A stretch of DNA of 64,000 nt. It comes from Blautia faecis. GTDB lineage: Bacteria; Bacillota; Clostridia; Lachnospirales; Lachnospiraceae. Both the position numbers and the translations under genes were made by a program. Below are positions 44,656-53,040 of the stretch, one piece after another (within the stretch, counting starts at the first letter, position 1; each line of letters opens with the position of its first letter). The notes below the pieces were generated by a model. The model saw only the letters and a program-made list of their open reading frames with translations. It ran no database searches and had not been told where the DNA came from. The stretch lies in contig NZ_JAJCIA010000021.1 of assembly GCF_020554845.1 (NCBI RefSeq), positions 1 through 64,000 of the forward strand, given 5' to 3'.

Positions 44656-47600
44656 ATGAAAGAAGTGATAAAGGAAAGGCAGGGACTTTACCGTCAGGAA
44701 TTTGAACATGATAACTGCGGTATCGGTGCAGTTGTCAATATCAAAGGCAAAAAATCCCATGATACAGTTGCCAACGCATTGCGGATTGTAGAGAATCTGG
44801 ATCATCGTGCCGGAAAAGATGCAGAAGGCAAAACAGGTGATGGCGTTGGTATCCTCCTTCAGATTTCCCATAAATTTTTTAAGAAAGCATGTAAAAAAGA
44901 GGGAATCGAAATCGGCCAGGAAAGAGAATATGGTATTGGCCAGTTCTTTTTCCCACAGCACGAGATCAAACGTGCCCAGGCAAAAAAAATGTTTGAGATC
45001 ATTGTGGAAAAAGAGGGACTGGAGTTCCTTGGCTGGAGAGAAGTTCCGGTAGTTCCGGAGGTTCTTGGACATAAGGCAAGAGAGTGCATGCCATGCATTA
45101 TGCAGGCATTTATCAAAAAGCCGGATGATCTGGAAAAAGGCATCGCATTTGACCGTAAACTGTATATTGCCCGCCGTGAGTTTGAACAGAGTAATGACAA
45201 CACTTACGTATGTTCTATGAGCAGCCGTACGATTGTTTATAAAGGTATGTTTCTGGTTGGACAGCTTCGTACATTTTTCTCTGATCTTCAAAGCCTTGAT
45301 TATGAATCTGCGATTGCATTGGTACATTCCCGTTTCAGTACCAACACAAATCCAAGCTGGGAGAGAGCACATCCAAACCGTCTGATCGTGCACAATGGTG
45401 AGATCAACACTATCCGGGGAAACGCAGATAAGATGCTGGCAAGAGAGGAAAATATGGAGTCCCCATACTTAGAAGGGGAAATGCAGAAAATCCTTCCGGT
45501 AGTCAACCGAAATGGTTCCGATTCTGCAATGCTCGATAATACGCTGGAATTCCTTACCATGAGCGGCATGGATCTTCCTCTTGCAGTGATGATCACCATT
45601 CCGGAGCCATGGGCAAATAACGATACCATTTCCCAGGAAAAACGTGACTTCTATCAGTATTATGCCACTATGATGGAGCCATGGGATGGACCTGCATCTA
45701 TTCTTTTCTCAGATGGAGATGTGATGGGTGCAGTGCTTGACCGTAACGGTCTTCGTCCGTCCAGATATTACGTAACATCCGATGGCTGCATGATCCTTTC
45801 TTCTGAGGTTGGAGTATTGCCGGTACCGGAAGAGAAAATCATATTAAAAGAGCGTCTTCATCCTGGAAAAATGCTTCTGGTAGATACGGTTCAGGGCAAG
45901 ATCATTGACGATAACGAATTAAAAGAGATGTATGCGAAGAAACAGCCATACGGCGAATGGCTGGATAGCAATCTGGTACATTTAAAAGATATTAAGATTC
46001 CAAACGAAAGAATGGAAGAATATACAGAGGAACAGCGTTCTCGTCTTCAGAAGGCTTTCGGATACACTTACGAGCAGTATCGTACTTCTATCCGAAACAT
46101 GGCGTTAAATGGTGCTGAGAGCATTGGCGCAATGGGTGTGGATACACCGTTGGCAGTATTTTCCAAACAGAACAGACCGCTTTTTGACTACTTCAAACAG
46201 CTTTTTGCACAGGTAACCAATCCGCCGATCGATGCGATCCGTGAGGAGATTGTCACCAGCACAAGCGTTTATGTTGGAAAAGACGGAAACCTTCTGGAGC
46301 AGATTCCGGAGAACTGCAAGGTATTAAAGATTAACAATCCGATCCTTACCAATACAGATATGCTGAAAATTAAGGAAATGCATCACGAAGGCTTCAAGGT
46401 GGCTGTTGTCTCCACTCTTTATTATAAGAGCACAAAGCTGGAGCGTGCTATTGACCGTCTGTTTGTGGAAGTTGATAAAGCATACAGGGACGGTGCCAAT
46501 ATTCTGGTACTTTCCGACAGAGGCGTGGATGAAAACCATATGCCGATTCCATCTCTGCTGGCTGTTTCTGCAGTACATCAGCATCTTGTAAAGACGAAAA
46601 AGAGTACTTCTCTTGCTATTATCCTGGAATCCGGCGAGCCGAGAGAGGTTCATCATTTTGCTACTCTTCTGGGCTATGGCGCAAGTGCAGTCAACCCATA
46701 TCTGGCATTGGAGACAATCCATGAGCTGATTGATACCCATATGTTGGACAAGGATTATTATGCAGCTGTAGACGATTATAATCATGCAGTTATCAGCGGT
46801 ATTGTTAAGATCGCTTCCAAGATGGGTATTTCTACAATCCAGTCTTATCAGGGATCTCAGATTTTCGAGGCAATTGGTGTATCTCAGGATGTTATCGATA
46901 AATATTTCACAGGTACTGTAAGCCGTGTTGGAGGCATTACACTGGAAGATATTGAGGAGAATGTAGAAAAGCTTCATTCAGAAGCATTTGACCCGTTAGG
47001 ACTTACCACAGACCTTACTCTGGATAGTGTGGGTGCCCACAAAATGAGAAGCCAGGGAGAAGAGCACCGTTACAATCCGGCAACCATTCATCTCCTTCAG
47101 CAGTCTACAAGAACAGGCAGCTATGAGATGTTCAAACAGTATACAGATCTTGTGGATAAGGAAAATCACGGCAATCTTCGTGCGCTTATGGACTTTAAGT
47201 ATGCAGAAAATCCTATCCCTCTTGAAGAGGTGGAGAGTGTTGATGAAATCGTAAAGCATTTTAAGACTGGTGCCATGTCCTATGGTTCCATTTCTCAGGA
47301 AGCACATGAGACACTTGCTATTGCAATGAACCATCTTCATGGAAAATCAAATACCGGTGAGGGCGGTGAAAGCAATGAAAGACTGGATTCAGCAGGAACA
47401 AAAGATGACAGATGTTCTGCGATCAAACAGGTAGCCAGTGGTCGTTTCGGTGTTACCAGCCGTTATCTGGTATCTGCAAGAGAAATCCAGATCAAAATGG
47501 CACAGGGCGCAAAACCTGGTGAAGGTGGACATCTTCCGGCGAAGAAGGTTTATCCATGGGTTGCGAAAACCCGTCACTCCACACCTGGTGTTTCTCTGAT

Positions 47601-49203
47601 CTCCCCGCCGCCGCATCACGATATCTATTCCATCGAGGACCTGGCAGAGCTGATTTATGACCTGAAAAATGCAAATAAATATGCAGATATTTCTGTAAAG
47701 CTGGTTTCTGAGGCTGGCGTTGGTACGGTTGCAGCCGGAGTTGCAAAGGCTGGTGCACAGGTAATCCTGATTTCCGGATATGATGGAGGTACTGGTGCAG
47801 CACCCAGAAGCTCCATTCACAATGCAGGACTTCCATGGGAGCTTGGGCTTGCTGAAACCCATCAGACACTGCTTATGAACGGACTTCGTAACCGTGTCCG
47901 CATTGAGACAGACGGTAAACTGATGAGCGGTCGTGATGTTGCAATTGCAGCACTTCTTGGTGCAGAGGAATTCGGTTTTGCTACAGCACCTCTTGTAACT
48001 ATGGGCTGTGTAATGATGAGAGTCTGCAATCTGGACACCTGCCCGGTTGGTGTAGCTACCCAGAATCCGGAGCTGAGAAAGAGATTCAAAGGCAAACCGG
48101 AATATGTTGAGAACTTTATGAAATTTATTGCCCAGGAGCTTCGTGAATATATGGCAAAACTGGGTGTGAGAAGCCTGAAAGAGATGGTAGGACGCACAGA
48201 TCTTCTGGTTGCTACAGATGCAGTTGATGAGCCACACAAAGGTAAAGTAGACCTTAGTGCAATCTTGAACAATCCATATGCAAAAGTTGGCAGCGAGGTA
48301 ACCTTTGATCCGAAAGCAGAGTACAATTTCCAGCTGGAGAAGACTCTGGATGAGAAAGTTCTTGTGAAGAAATGCAGTCGCGCAATTCATGGCGGTGAGA
48401 AGACCAGATTTTCGGTAGAAGTAAAGAACACAGACCGTGCATTTGGAACAATCCTTGGTGCGGAGATTACCAGAAATAATAAAAACGGACTGCCGGAAGA
48501 CACGGTAGAGATTGATTGTACAGGAGCCGGAGGACAGAGCTTTGGTGCCTTTATCCCGAAGGGTCTTACTCTGAAGCTTACCGGCGACTGCAACGACTAC
48601 TTTGGAAAGGGTCTTTCCGGTGGCAAGCTGATCCTGAAGACTCCGGAAAATGCCGGTTACAAAGCAGAAGATAACATTATTGTCGGCAACGTTGCTCTTT
48701 ATGGTGCAACTAGTGGAACTGCCTTTATTAACGGTATGGCAGGTGAGCGTTTTGCAGTTCGTAACTCTGGTGCCAATGCAGTTGTGGAAGGTGTGGGAGA
48801 GCACGGCTGTGAGTACATGACCGGTGGTCGTGTAGTAGTTCTTGGAAGAACCGGTAAAAACTTTGCAGCAGGTATGAGCGGCGGTATCGCTTATGTTCTG
48901 GATGTGGAAAATGTTCTTTATAAGAACTTAAATAAAGCGATGATTTCTATTGAAAAAGTAGATAATAAATATGACAAAAAAGAACTGAAAAATCTGATCG
49001 AAGCACATGTAGCTGCAACGGGATCGGAGCTTGGACAGAAGGTTCTGGATCAGTTTGACATGTATCTGCCTCACTTCAAAAAACTCATTCCAAATGAGTA
49101 CAAGAAGATGATCACATTAAGTGCAAAGCTTGAGGAAAAAGGTCTGAACAGTGAGCAGGCGCAGATGGAAGCATTCTACGAAAGCATAGGAGTTAAGCAT
49201 TAA
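44656..49203 (+). CDS. gltB: Glutamate synthase large subunit
   Basis: GltB forms glutamate from glutamine and 2-oxoglutarate (1515 aa from this start). The first residues up to Asn20 form a propeptide; Cys21 in DNCGIGAVV becomes the catalytic N-terminus of the class II glutaminase. A central domain follows, then the FMN-binding synthase domain and a 3Fe-4S cluster in CNLDTCPVGVATQ. The C-terminal beta-helix is Gly-rich (GGQSFGAFIPKG). I chose the ATG at 44656 because AAGGATGAGG lies just upstream; an ATG at 44647 directly abuts the ribosome-binding site. It follows pyrG by 14 nt and precedes gltD by 14 nt. Confidence 0.96.
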   Translation: MKEVIKERQGLYRQEFEHDNCGIGAVVNIKGKKSHDTVANALRIVENLDHRAGKDAEGKTGDGVGILLQISHKFFKKACKKEGIEIGQEREYGIGQFFFPQHEIKRAQAKKMFEIIVEKEGLEFLGWREVPVVPEVLGHKARECMPCIMQAFIKKPDDLEKGIAFDRKLYIARREFEQSNDNTYVCSMSSRTIVYKGMFLVGQLRTFFSDLQSLDYESAIALVHSRFSTNTNPSWERAHPNRLIVHNGEINTIRGNADKMLAREENMESPYLEGEMQKILPVVNRNGSDSAMLDNTLEFLTMSGMDLPLAVMITIPEPWANNDTISQEKRDFYQYYATMMEPWDGPASILFSDGDVMGAVLDRNGLRPSRYYVTSDGCMILSSEVGVLPVPEEKIILKERLHPGKMLLVDTVQGKIIDDNELKEMYAKKQPYGEWLDSNLVHLKDIKIPNERMEEYTEEQRSRLQKAFGYTYEQYRTSIRNMALNGAESIGAMGVDTPLAVFSKQNRPLFDYFKQLFAQVTNPPIDAIREEIVTSTSVYVGKDGNLLEQIPENCKVLKINNPILTNTDMLKIKEMHHEGFKVAVVSTLYYKSTKLERAIDRLFVEVDKAYRDGANILVLSDRGVDENHMPIPSLLAVSAVHQHLVKTKKSTSLAIILESGEPREVHHFATLLGYGASAVNPYLALETIHELIDTHMLDKDYYAAVDDYNHAVISGIVKIASKMGISTIQSYQGSQIFEAIGVSQDVIDKYFTGTVSRVGGITLEDIEENVEKLHSEAFDPLGLTTDLTLDSVGAHKMRSQGEEHRYNPATIHLLQQSTRTGSYEMFKQYTDLVDKENHGNLRALMDFKYAENPIPLEEVESVDEIVKHFKTGAMSYGSISQEAHETLAIAMNHLHGKSNTGEGGESNERLDSAGTKDDRCSAIKQVASGRFGVTSRYLVSAREIQIKMAQGAKPGEGGHLPAKKVYPWVAKTRHSTPGVSLISPPPHHDIYSIEDLAELIYDLKNANKYADISVKLVSEAGVGTVAAGVAKAGAQVILISGYDGGTGAAPRSSIHNAGLPWELGLAETHQTLLMNGLRNRVRIETDGKLMSGRDVAIAALLGAEEFGFATAPLVTMGCVMMRVCNLDTCPVGVATQNPELRKRFKGKPEYVENFMKFIAQELREYMAKLGVRSLKEMVGRTDLLVATDAVDEPHKGKVDLSAILNNPYAKVGSEVTFDPKAEYNFQLEKTLDEKVLVKKCSRAIHGGEKTRFSVEVKNTDRAFGTILGAEITRNNKNGLPEDTVEIDCTGAGGQSFGAFIPKGLTLKLTGDCNDYFGKGLSGGKLILKTPENAGYKAEDNIIVGNVALYGATSGTAFINGMAGERFAVRNSGANAVVEGVGEHGCEYMTGGRVVVLGRTGKNFAAGMSGGIAYVLDVENVLYKNLNKAMISIEKVDNKYDKKELKNLIEAHVAATGSELGQKVLDQFDMYLPHFKKLIPNEYKKMITLSAKLEEKGLNSEQAQMEAFYESIGVKH

Positions 49204-49217
49204 GGAGGCAGAAGATC

Positions 49218-50702
49218 GTGGGAAAACCGACTGGATTTTTAGAATATAACAGAGAGACGGCAAAGGTTCTGCCGCCAAAAGTAAGAATTGCCAATTTCAA
49301 GGAGTTCCGTACTCCTCTTAATAAAGAGAAACAAAAACTTCAGGGAGCACGCTGCATGGCTTGCGGCGTTCCCTTCTGCCAGGCAGGCATGATGATCGGC
49401 GGCATGGCTTCCGGATGTCCGCTTCACAACCTGGTGCCGGAGACAAATGATCTGGTATTTACCGGAAACTGGAAACAGGCGTTTCTTCGTCTGAACAAGA
49501 CACACAGCTTCCCGGAATTTACCTCCCGTGTGTGTCCTGCACTTTGCGAGGCAGCCTGTACCTGCAACTTAAATGGAGAGCCTGTTTCCACTAAGGAAAA
49601 TGAACGTGCCATCATTGAGACTGCATATGCAGAAGGCTGGGTTGTTCCACAGCCTCCGAAGGTTCGTACAGGAAAGACCATAGCAGTTATCGGAAGCGGT
49701 CCTTCCGGACTTGCAGCAGCACAGCAGTTAAACAGAAGAGGTCACAATGTAACTGTATTCGAAAGAAGTGACCGGATCGGCGGACTTCTTCGTTACGGCA
49801 TTCCAAATATGAAGCTGGAGAAATCTGTGATCGACAGAAGACTGAAGCTGATGGAAGCTGAGGGTGTGAAATTTGTGACAAATACAAATGTTGGAGTGGA
49901 TATTACAGCAGAGGAACTTTTGAAGAAATATGACCGTGTAATCCTTTGTTGCGGAGCTTCCAATCCCCGTGATATTAAAGTGCCGGGAAGAGATGCAAAG
50001 GGAATTTATTTTGCAGTAGACTTCTTGAAAAAAGTCACCAAAACTCTTCTGGACAGCGATTTTACCAAAGCTCCTTATGAAGAGGCAAGAGGCAAACATG
50101 TGCTGGTAATTGGCGGTGGTGATACCGGAAATGACTGTGTGGGTACTTCCGTACGTCTCGGCGCCAAATCTGTAACACAGCTGGAAATGATGCCAATGCC
50201 GCCAACAGAGCGTGCTGCTTCCAATCCATGGCCGGAATGGCCAAAGGTCTTAAAAACAGACTATGGCCAGGAAGAAGCAATTGCAGTGTTTGGACATGAC
50301 CCCCGGGTTTACCAGACAACCGTTACTGAATTTATCAAAGATAAAAACGGAAATGTCTGCCAGGCCCGGATCGTAAAGCTGAAAAGCGAGAAAGATGCCA
50401 AAACAGGCCGTATGATGATGGTTCCGGTAGAGGGGACGGAAGAAGTGATCCCTGCAGACCTGGTACTGATCGCAGCTGGTTTCCTTGGAAGCCAGAAATA
50501 TGTGACTGATGCATTTAAGGTTGCAACAACTGCAAGAACTAACGTAGAGACAAAACCGGAAGCCTATGAGACCAGCGTACCGCGGGTTTTCACAGCAGGA
50601 GATATGCACAGAGGCCAGTCTCTGGTAGTATGGGCAATCCGTGAAGGAAGAGAAGCCGCAAAGGCAGTGGATGAATCCCTGATGGGATATTCTTATCTGT
50701 AA
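49218..50702 (+). CDS. gltD: Glutamate synthase small subunit
   Basis: GltD passes electrons from NADPH to GltB (494 aa). The N-terminal region holds cysteine clusters for two 4Fe-4S centres (CMACGVPFCQ, then CPALCEAACTC). The FAD site is AVIGSGPSGLAAAQ and the NADPH site is LVIGGGDTGNDCVG. The C-terminus has FTAGDMHRGQSLVVWAI. The start is a GTG at 49218 with GGAGG 9 nt upstream. It ends the pyrG-gltB-gltD unit, and a clear terminator follows at 50785. Confidence 0.95.
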   Translation: MGKPTGFLEYNRETAKVLPPKVRIANFKEFRTPLNKEKQKLQGARCMACGVPFCQAGMMIGGMASGCPLHNLVPETNDLVFTGNWKQAFLRLNKTHSFPEFTSRVCPALCEAACTCNLNGEPVSTKENERAIIETAYAEGWVVPQPPKVRTGKTIAVIGSGPSGLAAAQQLNRRGHNVTVFERSDRIGGLLRYGIPNMKLEKSVIDRRLKLMEAEGVKFVTNTNVGVDITAEELLKKYDRVILCCGASNPRDIKVPGRDAKGIYFAVDFLKKVTKTLLDSDFTKAPYEEARGKHVLVIGGGDTGNDCVGTSVRLGAKSVTQLEMMPMPPTERAASNPWPEWPKVLKTDYGQEEAIAVFGHDPRVYQTTVTEFIKDKNGNVCQARIVKLKSEKDAKTGRMMMVPVEGTEEVIPADLVLIAAGFLGSQKYVTDAFKVATTARTNVETKPEAYETSVPRVFTAGDMHRGQSLVVWAIREGREAAKAVDESLMGYSYL

Positions 50703-50784
50703 GTTGGCAAAAAAATGCTTTGTGGAATAATACCTGCTGAATCGCTGTCGGGAAAATAAAAAAGAGAGTATATAAAAAGTATGG

Positions 50785-50815
50785 TCGGGGGCAAACTAAA
50801 TTTGCTCCCGATTTT
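50785..50815 (+). terminator. Terminator of the pyrG-gltBD operon
   Basis: TCGGGGGCAAA (50785-50795) pairs with TTTGCTCCCGA (50801-50811), then TTTT. Confidence 0.85.
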
Positions 50816-50889
50816 CCGTTCTGATACAAAATAATTATTTTGTACATCATTTTATACAACGCTGATATGGTAAAGTGGTAAAAAATAAG

Positions 50890-50918
50890 TTGACAAAGCA
50901 TGACCTCATTGCTATAAT
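50890..50918 (+). promoter_or_regulatory. SigA promoter of glnA
   Basis: TTGACA (50890-50895), 17 bp, TATAAT (50913-50918): a consensus promoter. The predicted start near 50925 is 3 nt before the hexaloop hairpin. Confidence 0.88.
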
Positions 50919-50927
50919 TACCTCCAT

Positions 50928-50976
50928 GAACAAGGGCGTTCTTCAGAAGGGTATCTTTTTGAAGTGCGCCTTTTTT
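50928..50976 (+). promoter_or_regulatory. Leader attenuator of glnA: hexaloop hairpin plus terminator
   Basis: GAAC (50928-50931), loop AAGGGC (50932-50937) and GTTC (50938-50941) form a hairpin. The bases GGCGTTCTTCA (50935-50945) are also the 5' arm of a terminator with TGAAGTGCGCC (50960-50970), followed by six T. The order and overlap are the same as in amt, glnN and pyrG. Confidence 0.82.
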
Positions 50977-51039
50977 GTTTAAATAAGTCATGCGTAATGG
51001 ATGGATGAGGGCATGAGAGTGAAAGAAGGAGAGAACACC

Positions 51040-52362
51040 ATGGGGAATTACACCAGAGAAGAAGTGTTACAGATGGCAGAAGACGAGGATGTAGAATTCA
51101 TTCGTCTTCAGTTTACCGATATGTTCGGTACTTTGAAAAATATTGCGATTACAGCTCGGGAGCTCCCCCGGGCACTGGATAATGAATATGTAGTAGACAG
51201 CTCCTACATTGCCGGAATAGCAGGGGAGAAAGAGCCGGATATGTATTTACATCCGGACTATAATACTTTCACCATTCTTCCGTGGCGTCCGCAGCAGGGA
51301 AAGGTAGCCAGACTGCTCTGTGATATCTACCGCTCAGATGGAACGCCGCTTGAGAAAAGCCCGAGATATATTCTGAAACAGGTGGTAGAGATGGCTGCTA
51401 AGGAAGGCTATGTTTGTGAAGTGGATCCGGAATGTGAGTTTTTCTTATTTCACACAGATGATAACGGAGTTCCCACTACACTGACTCATGAAAAAGCTGG
51501 ATATCTGGATATCAGCCCGCTGGATCTGGGAGAAAATGCAAGACGTGATATGGTTCTGAATCTGGAAGATATGGGATATGAAATTGAATCTTCCCATCAT
51601 GAAACCGCTCCGGCACAGCATGAGATTGATTTTAAATTTTCCGGTGCAAATGAAATGGCTGACTGTGTGATGACTTTCAAAATGGCAGTCCGCACCATTG
51701 CAAAACGGCATGGACTTCATGCAACCTTTATGCCAAAGCCGAGAGCTGAGGTGAATGGTTCCGGTATGCACATTCATTTTGCATTGTATAAAGATGGAAA
51801 AAATATATTTGCTGATCCTGATGATGTAAATGGTCTCAGCGAGGATGCTTATCATTTTATCGGTGGTCTTCTTGCACATAGTGAAGAGATGGCCGCCATT
51901 ACCAATCCGCTTGTGAATTCCTACAAGAGACTTGTACCTGGCTATGATGCTCCTACAGAACTGACCTGGACAAAGAATAACCAGAACTCTCTGATCCGTA
52001 TTTCCAATTTAAGATCAGACAGCCTGGCAATCGAGCTTCGAAGCCCGGATGCATCTGCAAATCCTTACCTTGTGTTTGCTGTTTGCATTGCAGCCGGTCT
52101 GGATGGAATTCAGCAGAAATTATATCCTACCAAGGCATCGGATCGTTCTTTTTCCGAATCTGACCAGAAAGCTATGAATATTGGAAATCTTCCGCTGAAC
52201 CTGGATGATGCCCTTACACATTTCGAGAATAGCACCTGGATCCAGAGTGTACTTGGTAAAAAGTTCTGTGAGGAATATGCAGCTGCCAAGAAGGAAGAAT
52301 GGCTGAATTATATGAGACAGGTAAGCGAGTGGGAAATCAGCCAGTATTTATACAAGATTTAA
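51040..52362 (+). CDS. glnA: Glutamine synthetase type I
   Basis: This is the dodecameric type I enzyme making glutamine (440 aa). Length and the lack of an extra C-terminal adenylylation segment suit the GSI-alpha form of Firmicutes. Motifs include DMFGTLKNIAIT, the metal site VDPECEFFLF, the NGSGMHIHFAL block, and RSPDASANPYL. I chose the ATG at 51040 (MGNYTREEVLQ), with AAGGAG 8 nt upstream; a Met at 51001 is in frame but has no such site. An ANTAR regulator lies 19 nt downstream in the same transcript. GSIII at 37.7 kb is a second, unrelated-length isoform. Confidence 0.94.
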   Translation: MGNYTREEVLQMAEDEDVEFIRLQFTDMFGTLKNIAITARELPRALDNEYVVDSSYIAGIAGEKEPDMYLHPDYNTFTILPWRPQQGKVARLLCDIYRSDGTPLEKSPRYILKQVVEMAAKEGYVCEVDPECEFFLFHTDDNGVPTTLTHEKAGYLDISPLDLGENARRDMVLNLEDMGYEIESSHHETAPAQHEIDFKFSGANEMADCVMTFKMAVRTIAKRHGLHATFMPKPRAEVNGSGMHIHFALYKDGKNIFADPDDVNGLSEDAYHFIGGLLAHSEEMAAITNPLVNSYKRLVPGYDAPTELTWTKNNQNSLIRISNLRSDSLAIELRSPDASANPYLVFAVCIAAGLDGIQQKLYPTKASDRSFSESDQKAMNIGNLPLNLDDALTHFENSTWIQSVLGKKFCEEYAAAKKEEWLNYMRQVSEWEISQYLYKI

Positions 52363-52381
52363 GATAAGAGAGTAGCATGGT

Positions 52382-52936
52382 ATGAACAGCAGCATTGTAA
52401 TTGCATTACCGAAAATCGATGACGCAAAGAAAATACGTACCATATTGAACCGGCACGGTTTTTCTGTAGCTGCGGTATGTTCAACTGCTTCAACAGCACT
52501 TGCCAGCATGAGTGAGTTGGACGGAGGTATTCTGATCTGTGGTTATAAGCTGACGGACCGGTATTACCAGGATGTGCTGGAAGATATTCCTTCATATTTT
52601 GAAATGCTGTTGCTGGCATCTGGAAGAGTGATTGCGGAAGCGCCTACATCCGTCCTTACTGTGGAAATGCCAATGAAAGTCAGCGACTTGGTAAACACGG
52701 TGGATATGATGTTGTCCCAGATCGAGCGGCGGCTAAAAAAAGAGAAGAGGAAACCGAAAACGCGTTCTTGGAAAGAGCAGAATTACATTTCCAACGCAAA
52801 GTTTCTTCTTATGGAGCGAAACCATTTAAGCGAAGAAGATGCATACCGGTACATTCAGAAATGCAGTATGGATTCCGGGACAAATATGGTAGAGACAGCT
52901 CAGATGGTTCTGATGCTGTTATATGATGAGGTATAG
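52382..52936 (+). CDS. ANTAR domain RNA-binding antiterminator with degenerate receiver
   Basis: This is a 184 aa protein with an N-terminal receiver-like domain and a C-terminal ANTAR domain (about 125-181), the three-helix RNA-binding module of NasR, AmiR and EutV. The ANTAR part shows WKEQNYISNAKFLLMERN, then LSEEDAYRYIQK. In the receiver the phosphoacceptor position is not Asp (sequence GGILICGYKL, Cys53), so phosphorylation control is unlikely. A basic stretch (RRLKKEKRKPKTR) joins the domains. It is co-transcribed with glnA, and four nearby leaders have ANTAR-like hexaloops. I infer it controls nitrogen genes by antitermination, perhaps sensing glutamine synthetase or a metabolite. Confidence 0.88.
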   Translation: MNSSIVIALPKIDDAKKIRTILNRHGFSVAAVCSTASTALASMSELDGGILICGYKLTDRYYQDVLEDIPSYFEMLLLASGRVIAEAPTSVLTVEMPMKVSDLVNTVDMMLSQIERRLKKEKRKPKTRSWKEQNYISNAKFLLMERNHLSEEDAYRYIQKCSMDSGTNMVETAQMVLMLLYDEV

Positions 52937-52952
52937 TCTAAGGCAGAATTCT

Positions 52953-52975
52953 AATCCTGTTGTATAGGATTTTTC
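52953..52975 (+). terminator. Terminator after the ANTAR gene
   Basis: AATCCT and AGGATT around a 7 nt loop, then TTTT. A wider pair, CAGAATT and AAATTCTG, encloses it. Confidence 0.65.
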
Positions 52976-53040
52976 AGAAATTCTGGCTGGGGTTTTTATA
53001 AGATATATTTTTATGATTTTAGGAAATGGAGGATGAGGAA

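Noticed and set aside
47389-48804. A 471 codon frame opposite gltB
   Set aside because: It is a shadow of the well-conserved gltB frame. Its Cys, His and Ser composition is typical of antisense translation.
50880-50976. A classical two-hairpin ANTAR target upstream of glnA
   Set aside because: I looked for a first hexaloop hairpin before 50928. The only pairing (AGCA with TGCT) has a 9 nt loop and overlaps the promoter. I therefore propose only one hairpin.
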